Shown: positions 45,482 through 54,998, counted from the stretch's first letter. The stretch is DNA of 64,000 bases from Streptomyces sp. NRRL F-525 (GCF_000716605.1 NZ_JNXE01000028.1:1-64000); one strand, 5' to 3'. Notes: generated from the letters alone by a model not told the origin. Numbers and translations: made by a program.

Positions 45482-46641
45482 GCGGGCTGCTCCACGAGGT
45501 GCGTGCGGGCGAACCGCTTCGGGGTGAACGGGCGTGCCTCGTCCGGCAGTTCACCGGTACTGAGCGCATGCGCCAGGGCGTCGCCGGTAACCGGCGTGAG
45601 CAGCACGCCGTTGCGGTAGTGCCCGGTGGCCAGCAGCAGTCCCGGCAGCGCGGTCGGGCCGAGCAGCGGCGCGTTGTCGGGGGACCCGGGGCGCAGTCCG
45701 GCCCGGGTCTCGGTGAGCGGCAGTTCGGTGATCCCGGGGACCAACTCGTGGGCGTCGCGCAGCAGTTCGTAGACACCGCCGGCCGTCACGGTCGTGTCCC
45801 AGCCCAGCTCCTCGCTGGTCGCGCCGACGACCAGCTCGCCGTTCTCGCGCGGCACGAGGTACACCTGGCTGCCACGGACCACGGCCCGCACGGTCCGGCT
45901 CAGGAACGGCGCGTAGCGCTCCGGCACGGTCAGCCGCAGCACCTGCCCCTTCACGGGCCGTACGGGCGGCAGGACGTCGTCAGGGACCCCCTCCAGCTGC
46001 CCGCTGAGGCTGCCGGCGGCCAGTACGACCTGGTCCGCGCCCAGCGTCTCGTCCTCGCGCGTCACGACCCCTGTGGCGCGGTCCCGCGCGACCGTGAGGC
46101 GCTCGGCCCACGTCCGGTGGAAGACGACCCCGGCGCGCTCGCAGGCGGCCACCAGCGCGCCCGCCAGCCGCCTCGGGTCGACCTGGTGGTCCCCGTCGAC
46201 CCGGAGCCCTCCACGCACGCCCGGCGCGAGCATCGGCTCCAGGCGCCGGCACTCGCGCCCCGACAGCCACTCCGAGTCCAGCCCCGACTGGTGCTGCAGG
46301 GCGTGCAGTTCACGCAGATGGGCACGGTCGTCGGCGTCCAGGGCGACGGCGAGCGTGCCGCAGCGGCGGTAGCCGAGGTCGAGGCCGGTGAGGTCGGTCA
46401 GCTCGGCCGCGAAGTCCGGGTAGCGGTGCGCCGAGGCGAGGTTGAGGGCGAGCAGGGTCTGTTCGCCGTAGTGGAGTTCGGTGACGGCGGCCAGCATCCC
46501 GGCGGCCACCTGGGCGGCCCCGCCACCCGGCTCCGGGTCCAACACGGCCGTGGAGAAGCCGCGTTGGGCCGCGCGCCAGGCCGTGACCAGGCCGATGATC
46601 CCGCCCCCGACGACGAGGACGTCTGAGTTACGTGCAGGCAT
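45478..46641 (-). CDS. thiO: Glycine oxidase ThiO
   Basis: FAD enzyme that oxidises glycine to the dehydroglycine used by ThiG. The 387-residue product has VLVVGGGIIGLVTAWRAAQRG (FAD motif, residues 8-28), GGAAQVAAGMLAAVTE, a central RLAGALVAACERAGVVF segment and the C-terminal GHYRNGVLLTPVTGDALA. First gene of the thi operon, directly under a TPP riboswitch. The riboswitch GGAGGGG near its start is the likely ribosome site. Confidence 0.94.
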   Translation of the reverse strand: MPARNSDVLVVGGGIIGLVTAWRAAQRGFSTAVLDPEPGGGAAQVAAGMLAAVTELHYGEQTLLALNLASAHRYPDFAAELTDLTGLDLGYRRCGTLAVALDADDRAHLRELHALQHQSGLDSEWLSGRECRRLEPMLAPGVRGGLRVDGDHQVDPRRLAGALVAACERAGVVFHRTWAERLTVARDRATGVVTREDETLGADQVVLAAGSLSGQLEGVPDDVLPPVRPVKGQVLRLTVPERYAPFLSRTVRAVVRGSQVYLVPRENGELVVGATSEELGWDTTVTAGGVYELLRDAHELVPGITELPLTETRAGLRPGSPDNAPLLGPTALPGLLLATGHYRNGVLLTPVTGDALAHALSTGELPDEARPFTPKRFARTHLVEQPA

Positions 46642-46654
46642 GGGCGTCCAGCCC

Positions 46655-46745
46655 CTCCCTTCGCCGGCATGACCCGGATCAGGTTCGTACGGTCGGAGGC
46701 CGCCAGCCTCCCTCTCAGCCCGGTACGTCCGGACTCCCGCGAGTG
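46655..46745 (-). ncRNA. TPP riboswitch
   Basis: On the minus strand: GCGGGAGTCCGG at the 5' side, then GGGCTGAGAGGGAGGC (the CTGAGA pyrimidine-sensing helix), ACCTGATCCGGGTCATGCCGGC (pyrophosphate arm) and closing GCGAAGGGA. It ends about 13 bases before the thiO start and includes the ribosome site, so TPP should block translation of thiOSG. Confidence 0.94.
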
Positions 46746-46801
46746 CTTTACCTTGACCACCCTAGCCCGCTGTCACTGTCCCAGTAAGGGAGCCTCTGTC
46801 C

Positions 46802-47140
46802 ATGGCCCGCTCGCTCGACGGTCTCGTCCTCGCCCCGGTCGCGGACCAGGCCCCAGGTCAGGTCAGTACGCGCACGCGGTTCACCTACCACGAGCAGGAC
46901 GGCGAGATCTGGGCCGAGTACGAGGGCGGCGACGTCGTACGGGGGCGTCTCGTCGGCACGCGCGCGGGGGACCGGATCGACTTCCGGTACGTGCAGTTGA
47001 AGACCGACGGGACGACGTCCTCCGGGCACTGCGTTTCGGATGTGGTCGAGCTGCCCGACGGCCGCATTCGCCTCGACGAGTCCTGGGAGTGGGAGTCCCA
47101 GGAGGGAAACGGGACCAGCATTGTGGAACAGGTCACCTGA
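46802..47140 (+). CDS. Conserved hypothetical protein, beta-rich
   Basis: The 112-residue product consists mainly of predicted beta strands with evenly spaced motifs (RTRFTYHEQDGEIWAEYEGGDVVRGRLVG, DRIDFRYVQL, RIRLDESWEWESQ), suggesting a small barrel or lipocalin-like fold. No cysteine cluster, helix or signal peptide. It is divergent from the thi operon and 44 bases upstream of a flavoprotein gene. I do not recognise its function. Confidence 0.72.
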   Translation: MARSLDGLVLAPVADQAPGQVSTRTRFTYHEQDGEIWAEYEGGDVVRGRLVGTRAGDRIDFRYVQLKTDGTTSSGHCVSDVVELPDGRIRLDESWEWESQEGNGTSIVEQVT

Positions 47141-47152
47141 CGCGCCCGCTGA

Positions 47153-47167
47153 CTGACAAATTGTCAG
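47153..47167. promoter_or_regulatory. Palindrome CTGACAA-A-TTGTCAG
   Basis: Perfect seven-base arms around one base, overlapping the -35/spacer region of the flavoprotein gene; TATGGT at 47173-47178 is the probable -10. Operator candidate. Confidence 0.55.
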
Positions 47168-47184
47168 GTGTCTATGGTGATCGA

Positions 47185-48414
47185 GTGAGCGAGCAGACGC
47201 GGGACCAGGGCACGGTGGCAGGGCGGCGCGTGGTCGTCGTCGGCGCGGGCATGGCCGGGGTGCAGACCGCGGTCGCGCTACGGGAGCAGGGCTTCACCGG
47301 CACCGTCACCCTGATCGGCGCGGAACCCCATCAGCCGTACGACCGGCCCCCGCTCTCCAAGGCGGTCCTGCTCGGCAAGGCCGAGGGCTCCGCCTTCGAC
47401 GTCGACTTCGAGGCGCTCGGCATCGAGGTGCAGTTGGGGCGCGAGGTGGTGGGCGTGCGCCCCGCCGACCACGAACTGGACACCGCCGAGGGCCCGGTGC
47501 CCTACGACGTCCTCGTGCTCGCCACCGGTGCCGAACCGATCCGGCTGCCGGGCGCCGACGGCATCCCCGGGGTGCATCTGCTGCGCACCCTGGACGACGC
47601 CGAGCGGCTGCGCCCGGTGCTCGCCCGGCAGCACGACATCGTGGTGGTCGGCGCGGGCTGGATCGGCGCCGAGTTCGCCACGGCCGCGCGCGAGGCGGGC
47701 TGCGCGGTGACCGTCGTAGAAGCGGCGGACCGGCCGCTCGCGGGGGCGCTGCCCGCCGAGGTGGCCGCGCCGATGGCAGCCTGGTACGCCGCCGCCGGAG
47801 CCACCCTGCGGACGCACGCACGCGTGGCGCACGTCGAACCCGGCGAGGTCGTCCTCGACGACGGCTCACGGCTGCCCGCGGGTGCCGTCGTGGTCGGCAT
47901 CGGCGCCCGCCCCGCCACCGCCTGGCTGGCGGGCTCGGGCATCGAACTGGGCGCGCACCGCGAGGTCCTGGCCGACGCCGGGCTGCGCACCTCGGTGCCG
48001 GACGTCTACGCGGTCGGCGACTGCGCCTCCTTCCCTTCGGGAAGGTATGGCGAGCGACTCCTGGTCCACCACTGGGACAACGCCCTCCAGGGGCCGCGCA
48101 CGGTCGCCGCGAACATCGTGGGGGAGAGCCCGGCGGTGTACGACCCGGTGCCGTACTTCTGGTCGGAGCAGTTCGGCCGGTTCGTCCAGTACGCCGGTCA
48201 CCACGCGTCCGCCGACACCACCCTGTGGCGCGGGGACCCGGCCACCCCGGCGTGGAGCGTCTGCTGGCTGCGCGGGGACCGTCTGGTGGCCCTCCTGGCG
48301 GTCGGCCGACCCCGTGACCTGGCCCAGGGCCGCCGCCTGATCGAGTCGGCCACGCCGATGGATCACACGCTGCTGGTGGATGCTTCTCTCCCGATGAAGG
48401 CCGCTATCGCCTAG
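47185..48414 (+). CDS. FAD-dependent oxidoreductase (ferredoxin-reductase type)
   Basis: The 409-residue product has the layout of NAD(P)H:ferredoxin or rubredoxin reductases: FAD motif RVVVVGAGMAGVQTAVALREQG, PYDRPPLSK, VLATGAEPIRLPG, NAD motif IVVVGAGWIGAEFATAAREAG, VYAVGDCASFP and the C-terminal reductase domain (VPYFWSEQFGRFVQYAGHH). Its redox partner is not encoded next to it. GTG start at 47185, with TATGGT six bases upstream; no ribosome site, so leaderless. A palindrome lies across the promoter. Confidence 0.9.
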   Translation: MSEQTRDQGTVAGRRVVVVGAGMAGVQTAVALREQGFTGTVTLIGAEPHQPYDRPPLSKAVLLGKAEGSAFDVDFEALGIEVQLGREVVGVRPADHELDTAEGPVPYDVLVLATGAEPIRLPGADGIPGVHLLRTLDDAERLRPVLARQHDIVVVGAGWIGAEFATAAREAGCAVTVVEAADRPLAGALPAEVAAPMAAWYAAAGATLRTHARVAHVEPGEVVLDDGSRLPAGAVVVGIGARPATAWLAGSGIELGAHREVLADAGLRTSVPDVYAVGDCASFPSGRYGERLLVHHWDNALQGPRTVAANIVGESPAVYDPVPYFWSEQFGRFVQYAGHHASADTTLWRGDPATPAWSVCWLRGDRLVALLAVGRPRDLAQGRRLIESATPMDHTLLVDASLPMKAAIA

Positions 48415-48478
48415 TTCGTACCCCCGGGTCGGACCGGCCCGGCTTCCGACTGTCAGTCCGGGATGGCACGCTGTTTAC

Positions 48479-48850
48479 GTGACCGAGATTGACGCAAAGA
48501 TCGATGCTCTCGTCCCCGCCTGGCTCACGCTGCCCGACATCGCAGAGTTGCTCGATGTCGAGGTGACACGCGTGCGGCAGCTGGTCAAGGACGGCCAAGT
48601 CATCGCCGTACGCCGTGGTGAGAACCGCGCGCTGCACGTCCCCGCCGCCTTCATCGACGGGGCCGAGCAGAAGGTCGTCAAGGGCCTCACGGGGACCCTG
48701 ACGCTCCTGCGGGACGACGGCTTCTCCGACGAAGAGATGCTCGAGTGGCTCTTCACCCCCGACCCCAGCCTGCCCGGCACCCCCGCGCAGGCCCTGAGCG
48801 AGAATCGCGGCACGGAGGTGAAGCGCCGCGCCCAGGCGCTCGCCGTCTGA
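48479..48850 (+). CDS. Rv2175c-type DNA-binding protein
   Basis: The 123-residue product matches mycobacterial Rv2175c, a winged helix-turn-helix protein that is phosphorylated by PknL. The HTH region is WLTLPDIAELLDVEVTRVRQLVKDGQVIAVRRGENRAL, followed by an Rv2175c C-terminal domain (LTGTLTLLRDDGFSDEEMLEWLFTPDPSLPGTPAQAL). In mycobacteria the two genes are adjacent; here the PASTA kinase is about 4 kb away, separated by the thi genes. GTG start at 48479. Confidence 0.88.
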   Translation: MTEIDAKIDALVPAWLTLPDIAELLDVEVTRVRQLVKDGQVIAVRRGENRALHVPAAFIDGAEQKVVKGLTGTLTLLRDDGFSDEEMLEWLFTPDPSLPGTPAQALSENRGTEVKRRAQALAV

Positions 48851-48868
48851 CCCGCACGACCTACCGGT

Positions 48869-48925
48869 GCACGGGCCGCGGTGACACGAGGGCCTGCCTG
48901 AGAGGGCCCTGCCCGCGGCCCGTGC
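48869..48925 (+). terminator. Long branched hairpin before thiE
   Basis: Perfect 12-base outer stem GCACGGGCCGCG / CGCGGCCCGTGC enclosing AGGGCC / GGGCCCT. It begins 18 bases after the Rv2175c-type gene, so it probably terminates that transcript, but it also lies in the thiE leader. The loop holds CTGAGAGGG, which looks like half a TPP motif. Confidence 0.6.
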
Positions 48926-48968
48926 GCGACACCACCACACGACCAGCAGGACAACGGGGGACACATCC

Positions 48969-49628
48969 ATGCCCGACACCGCCGCAGCAGCCGCCCGCGC
49001 GGAACTCGCCGACGCCCGGGTCTACCTCTGCACGGACGCCCGCCGGCGCCAGGGCGACCTCCCGGAGTTCCTGGACGCGGTCCTGGCCGGCGGGGTCGAC
49101 ATCGTGCAGCTGCGCGACAAGGGCATGGAGGCCGCCGAGGAGCTGGAGCACCTCCAGGTGTTCGCCGACGCCTGCGCCCGGCACGGCAGACTCCTCGCGG
49201 TCAACGACCGCGCGGACGTCGCCCACGCCGCCGGAGCCGACGTACTGCACCTGGGCCAGGGCGACCTCCCGGTTCCCGCGGCCCGCGCGATCCTCGGCGA
49301 GGACATCCTGATCGGCCGCTCCACGCACGCCGAGTCCGAAGCGGCCGCGGCCGCCGTCCAGGAGGGCGTGGACTACTTCTGCACGGGCCCGTGCTGGCCC
49401 ACCCCCACCAAGCCCGGCCGCCACGCCCCCGGCCTCGACCTGGTCCGGTACACGGCCGCCCTGGGCACCGACCGCCCGTGGTTCGCCATCGGCGGCATCG
49501 ACCTCGGCACCCTCGACGAGGTCCTCGAAGCGGGCGCCCGCCGCGTCGTCGTCGTACGGGCGATCACCGAGGCCGACGATCCGGGCGCGGCGGCGGCGGA
49601 GTTCGCGAAGCGGCTGCGGCAGCTCTGA
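48969..49628 (+). CDS. thiE: Thiamine-phosphate synthase
   Basis: Joins the thiazole and pyrimidine phosphates to make thiamine phosphate. The 219-residue product is a TIM barrel with [24 protein letters not shown] (pyrophosphate-binding QLR-K), [46 protein letters not shown] and PWFAIGGID. Preceded by GGGGGA seven bases before the ATG. It is separate from thiOSG and lacks a complete TPP riboswitch. Confidence 0.95.
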   Translation: MPDTAAAAARAELADARVYLCTDARRRQGDLPEFLDAVLAGGVDIVQLRDKGMEAAEELEHLQVFADACARHGRLLAVNDRADVAHAAGADVLHLGQGDLPVPAARAILGEDILIGRSTHAESEAAAAAVQEGVDYFCTGPCWPTPTKPGRHAPGLDLVRYTAALGTDRPWFAIGGIDLGTLDEVLEAGARRVVVVRAITEADDPGAAAAEFAKRLRQL

Positions 49629-49659
49629 GGCTCTGACGGGCGTCCAGGAAGTCGCGCTG

Positions 49660-49678
49660 TTGTCCGATGGGTGGACAA
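49660..49678. promoter_or_regulatory. Inverted repeat TTGTCC-N7-GGACAA upstream of metF
   Basis: Perfect six-base arms around GATGGGT, about 35 bases upstream of a -35-like TTGGGT (49713-49718) and TAACCT (49736-49741, 17-base spacer). Confidence 0.4.
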
Positions 49679-49738
49679 GAGGGCGACAAACCCGGCAAAT
49701 TCCCACTTCCGGTTGGGTGACCGCCGCCCCCTGACTAA

Positions 49739-50671
<933 letters not shown>

Positions 50672-50727
50672 ACCGGTCGCTCCGGAATAGGACACACTGC
50701 GTAGCGGCCACTGGGAGAGGGGCGTAC

Positions 50728-51732
50728 ATGGGCTGGACGGTCCTCTACATCGCGTTCGGCGTCGTCGCACTGTGGTTGCTCGGCGAGGTGCTGCTGCAGT
50801 ACAAGGCACGCCTGCGCTGGCGGCTGCTCGCCTTCGTCGGCTTCCTGGGCGTCGTCCTCGGAGTGCTGATCCCCTCCGTCGTCGTGATCGGCCTGGGCGC
50901 CGTGGCGTTCGCGGTCGGCCAGACCTACGTCACGCTGTCGTTCCGCCGCGGCTTCGAAGCCGGTTGGGCGGTCTCCGGCCGACCGGGCGCGGGCGGCCTC
51001 AAGCGCCGTCGCGGCGAGCCCGACGAGCAGGACCCGAACCTGGACGCCTCCGGCCTCGAAGGGGCGGAGAGCGGCTTCCAGGAGTACGGCCAGGACAAGG
51101 CCGCCTTCGGCCAGGACGACGACTACGACCGCGACGACGTGTTCACCCCGAACCGCCCCGTCGCCCCCACGGCCGCCGAGACCACCTCGGTCTACGAGCC
51201 GCAGCCCCTCCCGGACGACACCGGTTCCTACGGCGTGTACAACGCCACCGCGTACGCGAACGCCACGGACCCCAACTACGAGGGCTCGGACCAGGCGTAC
51301 GCGGCGGCGGCCGCGGGCCAGACCCAGGACCAGGCCTACGCGACGGGCGACCAGAACTACGGCTACGACAACAACTACGCGGGCTACGACCAGCAGCAGT
51401 ACGGCTACGACACGACCGGCCAGCAGCAGTACGCGGCCTACTCCGACCCGTACATCGGCACCCAGACCTACGGCGGCACCGGTTACGACACGGGCTACGA
51501 CGGTCAGCAGCAGTACCCCCAACAGGGCTACACGCAGGACCAGTACGGCAACGGCGGCTACGGCGGCGAGACCCCGGCCGGCGGGGTGTGGGTCCCGCAG
51601 CAGCGCAACGACGAGACCTACGGCGGCGAGATGCCGCCGGAGCAGCAGTACCCCTACCAGGGCGACGGCCAGCAACAGCCGCAGCAGCAGCCTCAGTCGG
51701 GCCCCGGCTACGACGAGCAGTACCGTTTCTGA
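50728..51732 (+). CDS. Membrane protein with Gln/Tyr-rich low-complexity tail
   Basis: The 334-residue product has two N-terminal helices (about 5-22 and 32-68), a basic segment, then about 240 residues of low-complexity sequence. The last 130 are rich in Gln, Tyr, Gly and Asp, with repeated units such as YGYD, QQQY, TYGG and GYD. The tail is predicted to be disordered and cytoplasmic and resembles prion-like domains that form condensates. AGAGGGG precedes the ATG. No enzymatic motif; function unknown. Confidence 0.83.
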   Translation: MGWTVLYIAFGVVALWLLGEVLLQYKARLRWRLLAFVGFLGVVLGVLIPSVVVIGLGAVAFAVGQTYVTLSFRRGFEAGWAVSGRPGAGGLKRRRGEPDEQDPNLDASGLEGAESGFQEYGQDKAAFGQDDDYDRDDVFTPNRPVAPTAAETTSVYEPQPLPDDTGSYGVYNATAYANATDPNYEGSDQAYAAAAAGQTQDQAYATGDQNYGYDNNYAGYDQQQYGYDTTGQQQYAAYSDPYIGTQTYGGTGYDTGYDGQQQYPQQGYTQDQYGNGGYGGETPAGGVWVPQQRNDETYGGEMPPEQQYPYQGDGQQQPQQQPQSGPGYDEQYRF

Positions 51733-51786
51733 AGCCTGCCGAGACCTGTCCTGCTAGGGCCCCGTCTACTGGGACGTGGGCTCCGT

Positions 51787-53298
51787 CTACTGGGACCCTC
51801 TGAACTGCGGCCCCTCCACGATCAGTCCGGCGACCAGCGCCCCCGACATCCCGGCGTGCGGAAGTCCGCCGCCGGGGTGGGACCAGCCGCCGACCCGGTA
51901 GAGCCCGGGCACGCGCGTGGTGTTCGCGGGATGCAGGAAACGGCCCTGCCCGGCGGCGAGCGAAGGCGCGGGCACGGCACCGAAGCGGGTGCCCGTCTCA
52001 CCCTCCGTGTGCCGCGGGGTACGCACCTCGTGCCACAACAGGCGCTCCCGCAGCCCTGGTACGGCCCGTCCGGCGGCTTCCAGGAGGAAGTCCGTGTACC
52101 GCCGGACCGTGCCCTCGTCGTCCCAGTCGGCCTCGCCGGACAGCACGGCGGAGACCACCGCCGACTCGTGCTCGCCGTCGGGCGTGAGCGCGGGGTCGTC
52201 GGGGCGCAGCACCGTCACCGTGGGGCAGCGCGGCTCGTCGCCGCCGGGGGAGGCCAGGAGGTCCAACTCGGCCTCGCGGTCCGGGGCGTGGACCACCGTC
52301 CGGTGAACGGCCCCGTCCTCGCGCGGGCCGCGCAGGGCCAGCAGCAGCGTGCACCGCACCGGCCGGGACGAGTCCGCGTCGGCCCGCACATCGCCGTCCT
52401 CGTCCAGCGGACGCTCCGTCAGGGCCCGCAGCCGCGCGGGGTCGACGTCCGCCACGACATGGTCCGCGTCGACCATCGTCCCGTCGGCGAGCTCGATTCC
52501 CGCCGCCCGACCGTCCTTCTCCAGCACCCGGGTGACCTCGGCCCCGAAGACGAACTCGACCCTTCTCGCCACGCACCGCTCGTACACCGCGCGCGCCAAC
52601 TCCCGTATGCCGCCCCGCACATACCAGGTGCCGAAGGCGTGCTCCATGTACGGCAGCACGGCCGCGCTCGCCGGTGCGGTCCGGGGATCGAGGCCGTAGG
52701 CGAGCGCGTGGCTCTCCAGAAGGGCCGTCAGGCGCTCGTCGCGCAGCTCCCAGGCGCCGATCTCGGCGAGGGTGCTCGCGCGCCGGGTGCGCAGGAGTTT
52801 CTTGTGCGGGACCGCCGGATAGGGCTCCTGGTCGGCCAGCACCGACCAGTTGGGCCACAGGGGCTCCTCCAGGAGGGGCCTGCGGGTGCGGTCCCAGGCC
52901 TCGCGGGCCCGGATCAGGAAGTCGCCCCAGCGCTCGCCTGCGCCGCCGCCCAGGGCCTCGTCCAGGGCCGTGACGACGCCCGCGCGGGAGGCGTTCGGCA
53001 GCGACACCTCCGTGCCGTCCGCGAAGACGTGCCGGGACGACGGGTCGACCTGGACCAGCTCGACCAGGTCCTCCAGCGGCTCCTTGCCGGTCTTGATGAA
53101 CAGATCGCGGTGGACCGCGGGCACGGGCAGCAGACCGGGGCCGGTGTCGAAGGAGAACCCGTCCCGCTCGAAGCGGCGCACCGCACCGCCGTACGTCTCC
53201 GTACGCTCGTACACCGCCACCCGGTGGCCCGCGACGGCCAGCCGGGCAGCGGCCGCCATCGCGCCCATGCCGGCGCCGATCACCGCAATCCGTGCCAT
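51787..53298 (-). CDS. Phytoene-desaturase-like FAD oxidoreductase
   Basis: The 503-residue product matches the CrtI/CrtN-like family: FAD motif RIAVIGAGMGAMAAAARLAVAGHRVAVYE, then GGAVRRFERDGFSFDTGPGLLPVP, and the C-terminal LYRVGGWSHPGGGLPHAGMSGALVAGLI. No carotenoid genes are adjacent, so substrate is uncertain; other family members act on different polyunsaturated compounds. The start at 53298 follows TAAAGT by seven bases, without a ribosome site. A 21-bp tandem repeat covers its stop codon. Confidence 0.87.
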   Translation of the reverse strand: MARIAVIGAGMGAMAAAARLAVAGHRVAVYERTETYGGAVRRFERDGFSFDTGPGLLPVPAVHRDLFIKTGKEPLEDLVELVQVDPSSRHVFADGTEVSLPNASRAGVVTALDEALGGGAGERWGDFLIRAREAWDRTRRPLLEEPLWPNWSVLADQEPYPAVPHKKLLRTRRASTLAEIGAWELRDERLTALLESHALAYGLDPRTAPASAAVLPYMEHAFGTWYVRGGIRELARAVYERCVARRVEFVFGAEVTRVLEKDGRAAGIELADGTMVDADHVVADVDPARLRALTERPLDEDGDVRADADSSRPVRCTLLLALRGPREDGAVHRTVVHAPDREAELDLLASPGGDEPRCPTVTVLRPDDPALTPDGEHESAVVSAVLSGEADWDDEGTVRRYTDFLLEAAGRAVPGLRERLLWHEVRTPRHTEGETGTRFGAVPAPSLAAGQGRFLHPANTTRVPGLYRVGGWSHPGGGLPHAGMSGALVAGLIVEGPQFRGSQ

Positions 53299-53343
53299 GC
53301 CTGCGACTTTATCGGCCGCCACTGACAGTCACGGCCGCGGGCA

Positions 53344-53982
53344 TCACCAGGGATCTTGGTCCGGTGGCCGTCCGGGCGGGTGCCCCACCTGTGAGGCGAG
53401 CCGTTTCTCCTCCCGGCGCTGGGCTCTGCGGCGCAGGTAGCGCCGGATCCGGGAGACCAGGAAGAACAGGACCGTGAGCCCGGCCACCAGCAGCACGGCC
53501 GCGATGATCGCCGCCGCCTGGGGATGGAACATCGCGAACGAGACGATCCCGCCGACGCCGAGATCCTCCGCGAAGCTCATGATCACGTTGCTGAACGGCT
53601 CCGGCGAGGTGTTGATCGCCATCCGCGTCCCGGTCTTGACGGTATGGCTGGCCAGCGCCGACGAACCGCCGATCAGGCCCGCCACCACGTCGTTCATGGA
53701 ACCGCTGTGGCCCGCGAGCACCGCCCCGACCCAGGCCCCGGCGGCCGGCCGGATCACCGTGTGCACGGAGTCCCACAGGGAGTCGAGGTAGGGGATCTTG
53801 TCGGCGACGGACTCGCACAGGAACAGGACGCCCGCTGTGATGAGGACCTCAGGGCGTTGCAGCGACTCGGGGACCGCGTCGGTCACTCCGGTCGCGCCGA
53901 AGATCCCGAGCAGCAGCACCACCGCGTACGCGTTGACGCCGCTGGCCCAGCCGCTGGTGAAGACCAGGGGGAGTACGGACAC
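53344..53982 (-). CDS. DUF4126-type membrane protein
   Basis: The 212-residue product has about five helices and the DUF4126 features TSGWASGVNAYAVVLLLG, a central DVVAGLIGGSSALASHTVK and VIMSFAEDLGVGGIVSFAM, followed by a basic tail (RRYLRRRAQRREEKR). Function unknown. The GTG start at 53982 is chosen because TACTAT ends seven bases upstream (leaderless); a GTG six codons earlier is the alternative. A MacR-like site lies about 55 bases upstream. Confidence 0.82.
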   Translation of the reverse strand: MSVLPLVFTSGWASGVNAYAVVLLLGIFGATGVTDAVPESLQRPEVLITAGVLFLCESVADKIPYLDSLWDSVHTVIRPAAGAWVGAVLAGHSGSMNDVVAGLIGGSSALASHTVKTGTRMAINTSPEPFSNVIMSFAEDLGVGGIVSFAMFHPQAAAIIAAVLLVAGLTVLFFLVSRIRRYLRRRAQRREEKRLASQVGHPPGRPPDQDPW

Positions 53983-54037
53983 GGAGGCGATAGTAACCAC
54001 TCGGCAACATGGCGTCCTGGGCCTGAGTGCGTACGGC

Positions 54038-54053
54038 TGAGTATCCGTACCTA
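54038..54053. promoter_or_regulatory. MacR-like site before the DUF4126-type gene
   Basis: TGAGTAT-CC-GTACCTA compared with the MacR consensus TGAGTACnnGTACTCA: 11 of 14 defined positions match. Further TGAGT half-sites occur at 54024 and 54064. The rest of the 386-base gap 53983-54368 shows no gene. Confidence 0.45.
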
Positions 54054-54340
54054 GGGAGTGAGATGAGTACGCGCGCGGATGGGGCGCGACCTGCGCGAAC
54101 GAGAGAGTAGGGGCACGGAAAGGGGCGCGGCTCCGGAACCGCCGACACGGGGCGGCGGAACGGGGCCCGCGCCCTTGGCCGCTCCTTCCGCCGGATTTCC
54201 GGCGGAAGCGAGGCACGGGGGAACCCTGGGACTGACCAACGGGGGTTCCAACAGGGGGAACGTACGGGGGAAGCACAAGGAGGCGCCGGTTCGAGGTGGC
54301 CCGCGGGGGACGCGGCCACAACGGACCGGCGCTTCTGCTT

Positions 54341-54372
54341 GTGACCTGTCGTCAGGTGTGACCTGTTGTCAG
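54341..54372 (+). repeat. Direct repeat at the tetR 3' end
   Basis: GTGACCTGTCGTCAG (54341-54355) and GTGACCTGTTGTCAG (54358-54372), one mismatch, 17-base period. The second copy runs over the tetR stop. Confidence 0.6.
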
Positions 54373-54998
54373 CGGCCGCCGCTGACCCGCCCCTGGAGCA
54401 GCCGGGACAGCGCCGCGTGGACGTCGTCCAGGGAGCGCTCCGGCTGGAACGACTGCCAGTCCAGGGCGGCCACCAGGACCATGCCGACCAGGGCGGCCGC
54501 CGTCAGCCGGACATCGATCTCGGGGCTGAACTCACCGCCCGCCACGCCCGCGTGCAGCACGTCCTCGATGGCCGCGTTCACCTGCTGGCGCACGACCATG
54601 AGCGTGGGCTGCCAGGAGCGGTTGGTGCGCCACAGCTCGGCCACGTAGAGCTGGGTGAAGGACGGGTAGCGGGCGATGAAGCCGAGGCCCGCGCGGATCA
54701 TCGCGTCCAGGGCGTCGACCTTGCTGCCGCCGTCCCGGGCCGTCTGCTCGGCGGCCTCTCTCAGGGAGGCGGTGAGGAGGCCGACGCCGTGCCGCAGCAG
54801 CTCCTCGAAGAGAACGGACTTGCTGGCGAAGTTGTAGTAGACGGTGCCCTTCGCGACCCCGGCACGCTCGGCGATCTCGTCCACCGTGGTGGCGGAGAAG
54901 CCCTGTTCGGCGATGAGCGTGACGGCCGCCTCGTAGAGCTTCTGCCGGGTGGCCTCGCGGCGCGTGCTGCCGCCCGACGGGGTGCTGCTGCTTTCCAT
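54369..54998 (-). CDS. TetR/AcrR family repressor
   Basis: The 209-residue product has an N-terminal HTH (ATTVDEIAERAGVAKGTVYYNFASKSVLFEELL, about residues 38-70) and a C-terminal ligand-binding domain. It is the third gene of an ABC-YhgE-TetR unit and probably represses that unit; the palindrome at 57847 is the probable operator. The start is the ATG at 54998; a GTG five codons earlier is possible. The gene begins 63 bases after the YhgE/Pip stop. Confidence 0.9.
   Translation of the reverse strand: MESSSTPSGGSTRREATRQKLYEAAVTLIAEQGFSATTVDEIAERAGVAKGTVYYNFASKSVLFEELLRHGVGLLTASLREAAEQTARDGGSKVDALDAMIRAGLGFIARYPSFTQLYVAELWRTNRSWQPTLMVVRQQVNAAIEDVLHAGVAGGEFSPEIDVRLTAAALVGMVLVAALDWQSFQPERSLDDVHAALSRLLQGRVSGGR

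Noticed and set aside
48880..48968. TPP riboswitch before thiE
   Set aside because: CTGAGAGGG is present, but ACCTGAT, the CCAGCG-type arm and closing AGGGA are missing. The real TPP riboswitch is at 46655-46745.
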